12,310 nt of DNA from DASVAL01 sp035649575 (GCA_035649575.1 DASRJH010000108.1:1-12310), one strand, 5' to 3'. Shown: positions 1 to 6,994, numbered from the stretch's first letter. Numbers and translations: made by a program. Notes: a model not told the origin generated them from the sequence alone.

Positions 1-591
1 CACTACAAGACCGACTGGTTCGGTGAACGGCTGCCCGTCGCCGACGACGACGAACCGTGCGCCGACCGCGCTCCGCTCGTGCAACCGCTGCTGCAGCTGC
101 TCGCCGCGAGCGTCGAGCGCCGCACCGCGATCGTGAATCCGTTCGGCGCCGTGCTCACGCAGAACAAGCGCGCGCTCGCGTTCTGCTGGGAGGAGCTCGC
201 GCGTTTCTCGCCCGCGAGCCAGGCCGCGATCCGCCGCTGGCTGCCGCGCACGCACCGACTCGAGGTCGTGCGCGAGGAGCTGTGGCAGCAGAAGGACCTC
301 TGGGTGCTCAAGTCCGACTACGGCTGCGAAGGCGCGGAGGTCGTCGCCGGCGCGCACGTCGACCAGACGACGTGGGAACACACGCTCGCGCACGTGATCG
401 CGCGGCGCTGGGTCGCGCAGCAGTACTTCGCGCCGCTGCCCGATGCGCGCGGCGACGTCGTGAACCACGGCGTCTACGTGATCGGCGGCGCGCCCGCGGG
501 TGTGTTCGCTCGCGTGCACGCCGCGACGGCGCCGACCGACGCCGCGGCGCGCTGCGCCCCGGTGTTCGTGCGCACGGAGGAAGTGCCGTGA
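1..591 (+). CDS. Glutathionylspermidine synthase-like ATP-grasp protein, C-terminal half (5' partial)
   Basis: The frame is open from base 1 and ends with TGA at 589-591, leaving 196 codons of a protein that starts left of the window. Full-length relatives are roughly 380-400 residues, so about half is present. The segment NPFGAVLTQNKRALAFCWEE (residues about 46-65) resembles the NPPWK..LSNKA stretch of the glutathionylspermidine synthetase / circularly permuted ATP-grasp family. DLWVLKSDYGCEGAEVV (about 99-115) looks like the ATP-binding lysine and glycine-rich loop, and VNHGVYVIGGAPAGVFAR (about 154-171) fits the family's C-terminal strand pair. Such enzymes join a carboxylate to an amine with ATP, but enterobacterial YgiC and YjfC relatives have no proven glutathionylspermidine activity, so the substrate is unknown. 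It overlaps the next gene by 4 bases (GTGA), implying coupled translation. The family call is fairly secure; the reaction is not. Confidence 0.8.
   Translation, partial: HYKTDWFGERLPVADDDEPCADRAPLVQPLLQLLAASVERRTAIVNPFGAVLTQNKRALAFCWEELARFSPASQAAIRRWLPRTHRLEVVREELWQQKDLWVLKSDYGCEGAEVVAGAHVDQTTWEHTLAHVIARRWVAQQYFAPLPDARGDVVNHGVYVIGGAPAGVFARVHAATAPTDAAARCAPVFVRTEEVP
576..580 (+). promoter_or_regulatory. Shine-Dalgarno site fixing the GTG start at 588
   Basis: GGAGG lies 7 bases before GTG 588-590, inside the end of the ATP-grasp gene. The frame is open much further upstream (an ATG at 57), but that extension would be Arg-rich and would overlap the ATP-grasp gene by over 500 bases. The perfect ribosome binding site and the GTGA overlap make 588 the start. 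Confidence 0.8.
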
Positions 592-1910
592 CGGAAGGTG
601 CGCGCAAACCGGGGTTCGAGCTGCAGGTCGGTTACGACCAGGAAGAGCTGCTCGGCGCGCGCTGGTGGCAGCAGGGCATGCGGGTGGCCGCAGCGCGGAC
701 CCGAGGCGCCACCGTCGACGAGTCGCGCCGCGCGGCGCTCAAGGCGCTGATCGTGGTCGGCGGCGCCGTGATCGTGGCGGGTGTCGTGGCCGGCGGCACG
801 TGCTCGCGGCGGCGCACGGTCCAGGTGCAAGTCGCGCGCAACTCGATCGACCTGCAGCGCGAGCGCGGCCTCGCGGTCGGCGCCGAAAACACGGCGTTCG
901 GATGGCCCGACGCGATCGGGACGACGTGCACGGGCGACCCGCTCGACCGCGAGACGATCGACAGCCTCGCTGCGAGCATGGGTCCGCACGACGCCGCGCT
1001 GCGCCCCGCGTATGTCCCCACGCTGTTCCAGTGCGTCGCGAACGCAGGCCAGTCGCCGTTCGTGCGCAGCCTCACGATGGTGCGCTCCGCGGCGATGGTC
1101 GCGGCGTTCGCGCAGGGCGAGGCGATCCGCGAGCTGTTCGAGTACGCCGAGCAGCCAGCGCGCTGGGCGCTCCTGATCGACCTGCCCGGCCCCGCGAGCG
1201 TCGCGTTCGCCGCGGGCCTGCAGCCGTTCGCCGACGCGGTGTTCGTGTTCGACAACTGGCCGCACCCGCGCGGCGTCGTGCCCGCGCACCTCACGCTCGC
1301 CGCCGCGGTGCATTACCGCCCGCGCTTCGCGCCCGACGCGCGACGCCGCGGCGCCCCCGCCGCGTTCGTGCTCGACCGCAACCGGCTCAACCCGTATCAG
1401 AACGAGCCCGACCGCTTCGACAACCGCTACGTCGCGCGCCTGCCCGACCCGCCGTTCCTGCGCGAGCGCGGCGTCGAACGCGTGCTCTACGTCGTGCCCG
1501 CGGGCGTCGAGAAGGAGCTCGACGACCTCAACGAACGCTTCGTTGCGTGGCGCGCGGCGGGCATCGAAATCAAGCTGCTGAGTCTCGGCGACGTGCAGCC
1601 CGAAGCGCCGCGGCCCGCGACGGTGGCCGACACGAAGCCTGCCCCGGCACCGCGCTACTACTGGCACGGCAGCCCCGCGTACCACTGGTGGTTCTGGAAC
1701 CACTACGCCTGGGCGAGCCGGCCGTCGCCGATCGCGCCACAGCGCCCGCCGACGTCGTCGCTCGGCAGCGGCTACGCGCCGAGCCGCCGCACGACGTTGT
1801 TCGGCGGCGGCGCGCGCGTCGGGCAGACGAACGTGACGCGCAGCGAGCCCGACCGCAGCAGCGGCGGCGGCGGTTCCTGGGGCCGTTCGAGCGGCGGATT
1901 CGGAGGTTGA
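588..1910 (+). CDS. Tat-motif, membrane-anchored or exported protein with Gly/Ser-rich tail, in operon with GSP-synthase-like gene
   Basis: 440 residues, GTG start. I do not recognise the family. Residues 46-52 read SRRAALK, matching the twin-arginine consensus S-R-R-x-F-L-K at all but the F position. A hydrophobic segment (about 53-71, ending VAGGTC) follows directly, so the protein is probably exported through Tat or anchored by this segment with most of the chain outside the cytoplasm. A 45-residue N-region precedes the motif, which is long for a signal peptide. The body (about 104-336) looks like a folded alpha/beta domain, with LNPYQNEPDRFDNRYVARLP at 267-286 its most family-like stretch. 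Residues 357-375 are crowded with Tyr, Trp, His and Phe, and the last 16 residues are SSGGGGSWGRSSGGFGG-like. Tail and position recall DUF1190 proteins (YgiB, YjfM) next to GSP-synthase-like genes. That parallel is inference. Confidence 0.75.
   Translation: MTEGARKPGFELQVGYDQEELLGARWWQQGMRVAAARTRGATVDESRRAALKALIVVGGAVIVAGVVAGGTCSRRRTVQVQVARNSIDLQRERGLAVGAENTAFGWPDAIGTTCTGDPLDRETIDSLAASMGPHDAALRPAYVPTLFQCVANAGQSPFVRSLTMVRSAAMVAAFAQGEAIRELFEYAEQPARWALLIDLPGPASVAFAAGLQPFADAVFVFDNWPHPRGVVPAHLTLAAAVHYRPRFAPDARRRGAPAAFVLDRNRLNPYQNEPDRFDNRYVARLPDPPFLRERGVERVLYVVPAGVEKELDDLNERFVAWRAAGIEIKLLSLGDVQPEAPRPATVADTKPAPAPRYYWHGSPAYHWWFWNHYAWASRPSPIAPQRPPTSSLGSGYAPSRRTTLFGGGARVGQTNVTRSEPDRSSGGGGSWGRSSGGFGG
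1902..1906 (+). promoter_or_regulatory. Shine-Dalgarno site fixing the ATG start at 1913
   Basis: GGAGG stands 6 bases before ATG 1913-1915, within the last codons of the preceding gene. The reading frame extends open far upstream, but this site and the 2-base gap after the preceding stop identify the true start. Confidence 0.8.
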
Positions 1911-1912
1911 CC

Positions 1913-2464
1913 ATGAGCGGCGTTTTCTTCGCCCTGCAGGTCGCGGTGTTGTCGCCACCGCACGATCCGTGGCGCGCGCAGGTCGCGAGCGCGGTGCGCG
2001 AGCACACACGCGATCTACGCTTCGCCGACCAGCGTGTGCTCTGGGGCCGCGTCGCGAACCACCTGCTCGCGGCCGTCGACCGCGTGGCGCTGGGGTTCTG
2101 GGACTTCGTGCCGGACGGCGGCAGTGAATACGCGGACTGGGTGCGCGGCATCGAGGACGACACCGCCGAGGCGTGGGTGCCCGACGCCAGCGACGCGCGC
2201 ATGGACCACGTGCTCGTGTCGGCGCTGTTCCTGCTGGCCGCGGACGGCGCCAGCGCGCAGACGGTCGGCGAACGCTGCGACCTGCCCGAAGACGAGTGGC
2301 GCACACGCGCGACGTGGCGCCACCTGTTCGCGACGCTGCCACTGCTCGATTTCGCGAGCGTGCGCAACGCCGCGCTCTACCTGACGCCGGGCGGCGACCG
2401 CGCGGCGTTCTCGCTGCGCGAGCTGCAGGGCGAGGGCTACGACTACCTGCTGCGCGTGGAGTGA
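1913..2464 (+). CDS. Uncharacterised 183-residue protein, third gene of the ATP-grasp operon
   Basis: 183 residues, beginning MSGVFFALQVAVLSPPHD and ending GYDYLLRVE. It starts 2 bases after the previous stop with a strong GGAGG, so it is almost certainly co-transcribed with the two genes before it. There is no signal peptide or convincing membrane segment; the early hydrophobic stretch (residues 4-14) is short, so a cytoplasmic protein is likely. It is acidic in the middle (GGSEYADWVRGIEDDTAEAW, about 64-83), followed by a probable helix (MDHVLVSALFLLAADG, about 98-113) and a C-terminal alpha/beta part (SVRNAALYLTPGG to the end). The layout of a hydrophobic VSALFLLAA segment followed by xLYLTP and a closing LLRVE faintly recalls DUF1517 proteins, which I cannot verify. 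Function unknown; linkage to the ATP-grasp gene is the main clue. Confidence 0.75.
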   Translation: MSGVFFALQVAVLSPPHDPWRAQVASAVREHTRDLRFADQRVLWGRVANHLLAAVDRVALGFWDFVPDGGSEYADWVRGIEDDTAEAWVPDASDARMDHVLVSALFLLAADGASAQTVGERCDLPEDEWRTRATWRHLFATLPLLDFASVRNAALYLTPGGDRAAFSLRELQGEGYDYLLRVE

Positions 2465-2547
2465 ACGGCCTCTGGCCATGACGGGTCCGGGCGGTCGGTG
2501 ACGCTCGCGACGAGTGGCGTCCCTGCCGCGAACGAAGCACTGACGAT

Positions 2548-2563
2548 CTGCGCGCGCGCGCAG
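2548..2563. repeat. Perfect 16-base alternating CG palindrome between convergent genes
   Basis: CTG, then ten alternating C and G bases, then CAG: a perfect self-complementary 16-mer in the 171-base gap between the end of the + operon (2464) and the end of the minus methyltransferase (2636). It could form part of a terminator stem for either transcript, but no T-run follows on either strand. Alternating CG of this length is also prone to left-handed DNA. A second perfect 12-base palindrome (GCCGGCGCCGGC) lies at 2623-2634, just beyond the methyltransferase stop. Terminator function is a guess. Confidence 0.4.
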
Positions 2564-2635
2564 ACGAGGATCGAGAACAGTACGCTGATCGCCAGTGCGT
2601 CATGCCGGCTGACCACAGCCCCGCCGGCGCCGGCT

Positions 2636-3649
2636 CTACTTGTAGGCGATCGCCGCGCTGGCCGGACCCTGCAGCGGCAGCACCTCGGTGCGTTTGAAGC
2701 CCGCCTCCTTGCACCAGCCGGCGAAGTCGGCGCCGGTGAAGTCGAACGCCTCACCGAACTCGATCAGCATGTTGAGCGACATCATCAGGCCGAAGACGTT
2801 CTTGCGCCGCTCGTCGTCGATGAGGTTCTCGATCGCGACGAGCGCGCCGCCGGCCGGCAGTGCTTTGTAGGCGGCGCCAATCAGCTGCCGCTTCTTCTCC
2901 AGGTTCCAGTCGTGCAGGATCATCCCCATCGTCACGACGTCGGCGGCGGGGATCGGCTGCGCGAAGAAGTCGAGTGACCCAGTCTTGACGCGGTCGGCGA
3001 CGCCGGCGCGCTCGATGGTCCGGCGCGCGATCGGCTCGACCATCGGCAGATCGTAGCTCGTGCAGCGCAGGTGCGGGTGCCGCTGCGCGCAGAGGATCGA
3101 CAGCTGCCCGGTGGCGCCGCCGACGTCGGCCATGGTCTTGTAATGCTTGAAGTCGAACTTGGCGGCGAACGCCTGGAAGTTGGCGGCCGAGATGCCGGCC
3201 ATCGCCTGCATGAACTGCTCGAGCCGGTCGGGCTGGCTGTACAACTCGGCGAACATCGCTTTGCCGGTGTGCTTGATCTCGTTCTGCGGGTTGCCGGTGC
3301 GCAGCCCCTCGGTGAGGTCGCCCCAGAAGCGATAGAGACGCGCCGAGCACATCTCGAGGAAACCGCCCATGTAGGTCGGCTGGTTGCGGTCGAGGAAGGC
3401 CGCCGCCTCCGCGCCATTTCGGTAGCGCGCCTGCGGGCCGTTGCCGTCGCGCTCGAGGAAACCGATCGCGACCAGGCCGTCGAAGAAGTCGAACCAGCCG
3501 CGCGGCGCCAGGTCGAGCGCCTTGCCGAGCTGCTCGGCGGTCATCGGTCCCTTGCCGAGCCGCGTGAACACGCCGAGCTCGATCGCGGACAGCAGCGTCT
3601 TCGCCGACCAGAACGACATCCCCACCTGCATGATGCGCGATGAATCCAT
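2636..3649 (-). CDS. SAM-dependent O-methyltransferase, plant-OMT/hydroxyneurosporene type (Methyltransf_2)
   Basis: 337 residues, the usual length for this family. An N-terminal winged-helix dimerisation domain (about 15-85) contains MTAEQLGKALDLAPRGWFDF and FLERDG, typical of OMT dimerisation modules. The Rossmann domain follows: motif I ADVGGATG at 174-181 binds S-adenosylmethionine, Asp200 at the end of SYDLP probably holds the ribose, and ILHDW at 244-248 supplies the family's catalytic histidine (His246), followed by the usual KKRQLIGAAYKALPAGG and IENLIDDE. Members transfer methyl groups to hydroxyls of small molecules such as polyketides, carotenoids or phenolics. No biosynthetic neighbour is present, so the substrate is unknown. 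It is a cytoplasmic homodimer by analogy. The start is ATG 3649; upstream AAAGGA is 13 bases away and a closer GAGAG is only a weak Shine-Dalgarno site. It is transcribed alone and converges with the ATP-grasp operon. Confidence 0.9.
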   Translation of the reverse strand: MDSSRIMQVGMSFWSAKTLLSAIELGVFTRLGKGPMTAEQLGKALDLAPRGWFDFFDGLVAIGFLERDGNGPQARYRNGAEAAAFLDRNQPTYMGGFLEMCSARLYRFWGDLTEGLRTGNPQNEIKHTGKAMFAELYSQPDRLEQFMQAMAGISAANFQAFAAKFDFKHYKTMADVGGATGQLSILCAQRHPHLRCTSYDLPMVEPIARRTIERAGVADRVKTGSLDFFAQPIPAADVVTMGMILHDWNLEKKRQLIGAAYKALPAGGALVAIENLIDDERRKNVFGLMMSLNMLIEFGEAFDFTGADFAGWCKEAGFKRTEVLPLQGPASAAIAYK

Positions 3650-3718
3650 GGTGTGCTCTCGGTTCCTTTGAGTCCCTCACGCGCATCGCGGGGCCCAAGC
3701 GCGGCGGGCGGGCGGCAA

Positions 3719-3747
3719 TTGCTACGCGGCGACCATGACGCGGTCAA
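3719..3747 (-). promoter_or_regulatory. Candidate sigma70-type promoter for the methyltransferase
   Basis: On the minus strand, TTGACC (3747-3742) is separated by exactly 17 bases from TAGCAA (3724-3719), about 70 bases before the methyltransferase ATG. The -35 matches five of six consensus bases; the -10 is poor (three of six). Spacing and position are right, but chance cannot be excluded. Confidence 0.3.
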
Positions 3748-3855
3748 GCGCAGCAACTCTGACATCGTGTTCGGCCGCAACGACCCGATTCCGCCTTCAC
3801 CCCGCCTCCACGCCACGCGTCATCGTCAACAGCTGCTCACGCACATACTCGGCGG

Positions 3856-4716
3856 TCACTTGCCTCCGGTCTTCGGTGCTTCCGTCTTCGGCGGCTCGTT
3901 CTTCGGCGCCGGCGGCTCGATCTGCTTCGTCGTCGAACGGGTCGACATCGTCATCGCGTCGCCCATCTTCATCGCCATGTCCGTAGCCATGTCGATGGGA
4001 ATGCCGCTGCGCAGATCGATCTTGGCGAGCCCGGTGGCCTTGGTGATCTGCACCTTCATCCCGGGCATCAGCTTGCTCCCTGCTTCGTCCATCTCCATCT
4101 TCTGCTCGATCGTGGCGACGTTGTCCTTCACGTCGATCAGCTTGTTGGTGACTTTGGTCTTCATCGTGCCCATCTGGCCCATCGTCATCTCGCGCGTCGT
4201 CGTCCACGACTCGCCGATCGCGATCGGACCCGCGGGGAACGCCATGACGCTCTGCTCGAAACCCTCCTTCAGGTTCACGCCACCGCGTTCGAGGTCGTCG
4301 GCGAGATCCTCCGGCATCGAGACGTCCTTCAGGTTGCTGCTTTCGTCCACCTTCACGGTGACCTTCTGCCCGACCAGCTTGCTCATCGACGCGAGCATGC
4401 CTGCCTTCGAGCCCTCGACATCGCTGTCGTAGTCGATCTTGGGCGTGTCGGACTTCACCTTCAGGCGCTTGTACGCGTGCTCGACCGCGGCGACCCCGTC
4501 CTTCACGTCGGAGATCTTGGCTTCGGTCCACATCTGGATGCTCATCGCCTGGTTCATCTTCTGCCCGCCCATGTCCATGTTCATGGTCATGTCTTGAGCC
4601 TGCAGCGTGTGCACGACGTGGCCGGGGACGAACTTCAACCGCAGAGTGACCTTGTCCTGCGCGAAGGCAGGGACGGCGATCAGAATGGACACGAACGCGG
4701 ACGGAATCGAGCGCAT
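3856..4716 (-). CDS. Secreted Met-rich DUF6263-like protein
   Basis: 286 residues. The first 19 form a signal peptide (MRSIPSAFVSILIAVPAFA, cleavage before QDK), so the mature protein lies outside the inner membrane. The body follows the DUF6263-like plan as I recall it: a LRLKFVPGHVVHTLQAQ start, a middle segment with IDYDSD and a final KATGLAKIDLRSGIP part. About 26 of 286 residues are Met, clustered as DMTMNMDMGG near residues 42-51 and IDMATDMAMKMGDAMTMST near 251-269. The last 20 residues are a Pro/Lys/Glu tail, perhaps disordered. AGGAG lies 6 bases before the ATG, supporting the start. Function is unknown for the family; proteins of this kind seem common in planctomycetes. No partner gene is adjacent: the methyltransferase is 206 bases downstream on the same strand. 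Confidence 0.75.
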   Translation of the reverse strand: MRSIPSAFVSILIAVPAFAQDKVTLRLKFVPGHVVHTLQAQDMTMNMDMGGQKMNQAMSIQMWTEAKISDVKDGVAAVEHAYKRLKVKSDTPKIDYDSDVEGSKAGMLASMSKLVGQKVTVKVDESSNLKDVSMPEDLADDLERGGVNLKEGFEQSVMAFPAGPIAIGESWTTTREMTMGQMGTMKTKVTNKLIDVKDNVATIEQKMEMDEAGSKLMPGMKVQITKATGLAKIDLRSGIPIDMATDMAMKMGDAMTMSTRSTTKQIEPPAPKNEPPKTEAPKTGGK

Positions 4717-4734
4717 GGAGTTCTCCTGTTGGTA

Positions 4735-4749
4735 CCGTCGCTACGACGG
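4735..4749. repeat. Inverted repeat CCGTCG-cta-CGACGG near the DUF6263-like start
   Basis: A perfect 6-base inverted repeat with a 3-base centre, 19 bases upstream of the ATG of the minus-strand DUF6263-like gene. The position suits an operator or a 5' leader hairpin. There is no direct evidence for a regulator. Confidence 0.3.
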
Positions 4750-4818
4750 GACGGCGATCATGGCGCGCGCAGGCTGCCGGCGCCACGTGATGGCGACTGG
4801 GGCGTAGTCAAGGCTGCA

Positions 4819-4837
4819 GTTCCGGACCGCCCGGAAC
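4819..4837. repeat. Inverted repeat GTTCCGG-accgc-CCGGAAC
   Basis: A perfect 7-base inverted repeat with a 5-base loop in the divergent intergenic region, about 100 bases from the DUF6263-like ATG and about 290 from the + strand gene. It could be a dimeric regulator site or a leader hairpin. No T-run follows it, so a terminator is unlikely. Confidence 0.35.
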
Positions 4838-5128
4838 CGACGCCGGCACGATCTCCCTTCCGGGAAAGTCAGACCTGTCCAGCCTCAACCACCTCGGTAG
4901 TCGCGATACTGCGATGACGCGACGGTCTCGAGCAGTCCGCCCGATTCGCGCAGCAGATTCCGAATCGCGTCGAGCGCCGCGACAGGCAGCGCGCTGCAGG
5001 CTCACCTTCCCGCGCAGGCAGACGAGCGCCTCGCGAGGTAGCATCGGGCCAGATGTTCACGCGCTCGAACGGCGGCAGGCAAACGATGTGGAGACTCCGC
5101 TGATCACGACGAGCGACAAGGACGGCAA

Positions 5129-6994
5129 GTGAACGTGATCGCGACGGCGCGCAGGCGATCCGTGGCACGGACCGTCGTGTTCCTCGGCGCCATCTTGGTG
5201 AGCATTGCGATCGCTGCGATCCTGTGCCATCGAGGTGAGCGGCCCGAGTCGCTCGCCGCCGACGGCGAGCGCCACGCGGCCGCGGACAGGGCTGCTGCTG
5301 TCGAGGCCGCGTCGTTGCCGGCGCCGACGCCGACGCCGACGATCGCGCGCGAGGCGGTGGCGCCCGCTGCGACCGGCGGGAGCCGGACCGTGCTTCGCGG
5401 GACCGTCCGCCTCGCCGGGATCGGCGCTCCGGTCCGCAGGGGCGCCCTGTTCGCGGAATACGTCGACTGCGTTGCCGCGGGCGTCGCTCCGGAGACGCTC
5501 GTCGGCCGCGACCCCGAGCAGCTGAACGAACACCGCGCCGACCGGCGCGCGCAGCTGACCGCGAACGGCGACTACGAGCTCGAGCTGCCCGGCCCGATCC
5601 TGCTGATCCGGATCGTGATCGAACCACCCAAAGGGGCCGAGCTGGCCGGGTCGCGCGAGTCGGTCTGCTTCGGCGGCTTCGAGCTCCTCGAAGTGCCGAT
5701 CGGCGAGGCGATCACGGCCGTCTGGCAGCGCGACTTCGAGGTCAGCGCGGGCGGCAGACTGGTCGGCTTCACCGTCGAGGCCGGTTCCGGCGCGCCGGTC
5801 CCGGGGGCGCTGGTGCGCACCGCCTTCGCGTACATGTTCGACCAGCAGGGTGCGCACAGCGACGCGCGGGGTGCCTTCGCGATCACGGGGTTGCCGGCAG
5901 AACCCACCTTCCCGGACGCCAAGCTGAAGGTCCGGGTCTCGTGCACGGGCTTCCTCGACCGCGAGCTGCTGGTGCAACCTGCGGTGAACGGACCGACCGA
6001 GGTTCTGGTCGAGCTGGAGCGCGCAGTCATCGTCAGCGGCCGCGTGGTCGATCCGGAAGGGCACGGCGTCTCCCACGCCACTGTCGACGCCGTGGCGTTC
6101 GCCGGCGGACCCACTCCGTTCGGCCAGCCGCTGGCCCTGGTCCAGTCCATGCAGACCGTCGACGACGGCTCGTTCACGTTCTCGCTGCCGCCGGTGGCGC
6201 GCCTGTGCCTGCGCGCCGAGGGCAGCTATCGGGTGTCGGCCGAATCCGAGCAGTGGACGAGCGGCGTCGGCCGCCTCGCCCTGGAGTCGCTGCGCGACCG
6301 GGGCGAACTCCGCCTCGAGCTGCGTTCGCAGACGTCGTTGCGCGTGCGCGCGACCTTGCCCGACGGCTCGGTGGTGCCCCAGGGCGACGTCGTCGTGCTG
6401 GTCGAGGACGACGAGGGCTGGCGGCGCTTCGGGGCATTCTTCACGGCGTCGGCAGCGGTCGAGCACACGATCCACGTGCTGGCGCCGCCACCAGGAACCA
6501 GGGGCATGCTGCTGGGCCGCCACGTCAATGGACTCGGGCAGCCGCAGGAGGATCGGCGGGCGTTCCGGGGCAGCGCGACGTGCATGTCGACGCGCACCGA
6601 CGGCAAATGCACCGAGATCGCGGTCGCGCTCGAGCCCTGGCAGCCCGAAGTGCCGCCGGCGCTGCCGCCCGAGACGAGCGGCGAAAAGGTGATGTTCGCC
6701 GGCGCGGACGCTCCGGGCGAGCACGCCTGCTTCTTCCGCGACCTGACCTTCCTCGACGACGCCACCGGCGAGCCGCTCGCGAACCGCGGCTACTCCGTCA
6801 GCATCGGCCTCTCAGGCATCGGCGGGCAGACGTCCAGCCGGGGCCGGGTCCGGCTCGCAGTAGGGGCAGGCACGGTCGACATGACGGTCCGCGTCGACGG
6901 CTGTCAGCCGCAGTCGTTTCGCATCGCGAATCCTGCCACGGGCTACGCCGCCATCGACGTGCGGCTGCGGCCGACGACGGCAGAGCGCCGCTGA
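5129..6994 (+). CDS. Signal-anchored protein with carboxypeptidase-regulatory-like domains
   Basis: 621 residues, GTG start with AAGGA 6 bases before it. A short basic N-terminus (TARRRSVAR) and one hydrophobic helix (about 14-32) make a signal anchor, followed by an Ala/Pro/Thr linker with a PTPTPT run (about 65-71, from a triple CCGACG repeat). The outer part consists of beta-sandwich segments of the carboxypeptidase regulatory-like kind: about 88-165 (LRGTVRLAGIG..GDYELELP), 204-293 (GRLVGFTVEAGSGAPVPGA..SDARGAFAITGLP), 298-400 (VSGRVVDPEGHGVSHATV..DDGSFTFSLPP) and a C-terminal unit at 536-615 (LTFLDDATGEPLANRGYSV). The 205-293 and 298-365 units carry the clearest G-x-V..G.P..GA.V...T.....G.F pattern. 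No peptidase domain is present, so the role is probably structural or adhesive at the cell surface. Planctomycete relatives often follow an ECF sigma gene; none is seen here. Confidence 0.8.
   Translation: MNVIATARRRSVARTVVFLGAILVSIAIAAILCHRGERPESLAADGERHAAADRAAAVEAASLPAPTPTPTIAREAVAPAATGGSRTVLRGTVRLAGIGAPVRRGALFAEYVDCVAAGVAPETLVGRDPEQLNEHRADRRAQLTANGDYELELPGPILLIRIVIEPPKGAELAGSRESVCFGGFELLEVPIGEAITAVWQRDFEVSAGGRLVGFTVEAGSGAPVPGALVRTAFAYMFDQQGAHSDARGAFAITGLPAEPTFPDAKLKVRVSCTGFLDRELLVQPAVNGPTEVLVELERAVIVSGRVVDPEGHGVSHATVDAVAFAGGPTPFGQPLALVQSMQTVDDGSFTFSLPPVARLCLRAEGSYRVSAESEQWTSGVGRLALESLRDRGELRLELRSQTSLRVRATLPDGSVVPQGDVVVLVEDDEGWRRFGAFFTASAAVEHTIHVLAPPPGTRGMLLGRHVNGLGQPQEDRRAFRGSATCMSTRTDGKCTEIAVALEPWQPEVPPALPPETSGEKVMFAGADAPGEHACFFRDLTFLDDATGEPLANRGYSVSIGLSGIGGQTSSRGRVRLAVGAGTVDMTVRVDGCQPQSFRIANPATGYAAIDVRLRPTTAERR

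Larger units (their letters stand above)
4717..5128. other. 412-base divergent intergenic region
   Basis: It separates two divergent genes, the minus-strand DUF6263-like gene and the + strand carboxypeptidase-regulatory-like gene, so it should carry both promoters. I see no convincing -35/-10 pair for either. It holds two perfect inverted repeats (listed separately). A + frame at 4914-5132 could encode 72 Arg-rich residues ending GTGA into the next gene, but its third-position GC (about 69%) is below that of the neighbouring genes, so I do not call it. Confidence 0.5.

Noticed and set aside
474..2714. Very long minus-strand open frame opposite the ATP-grasp operon
   Set aside because: Arg/Ala/Pro-rich product without domains, antisense to three genes with good ribosome sites. 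Typical of long spurious frames in high-GC DNA.
3797..4786. 329-codon minus frame overlapping the DUF6263-like gene
   Set aside because: Arg/Asp/His-rich shadow; only its last 20 codons, beyond the real stop, are kept as a low-confidence finding.
5324..5341. Triple CCGACG hexamer as a possible phase-variable tract
   Set aside because: Only three copies, and a length change would be in frame in a disordered linker, so no switching effect is expected.
5057..6724. 555-codon minus-strand frame opposite the carboxypeptidase-regulatory-like gene
   Set aside because: Low-complexity Arg/Asp/His-rich translation; the + strand has recognisable domains, a signal anchor and a ribosome binding site.
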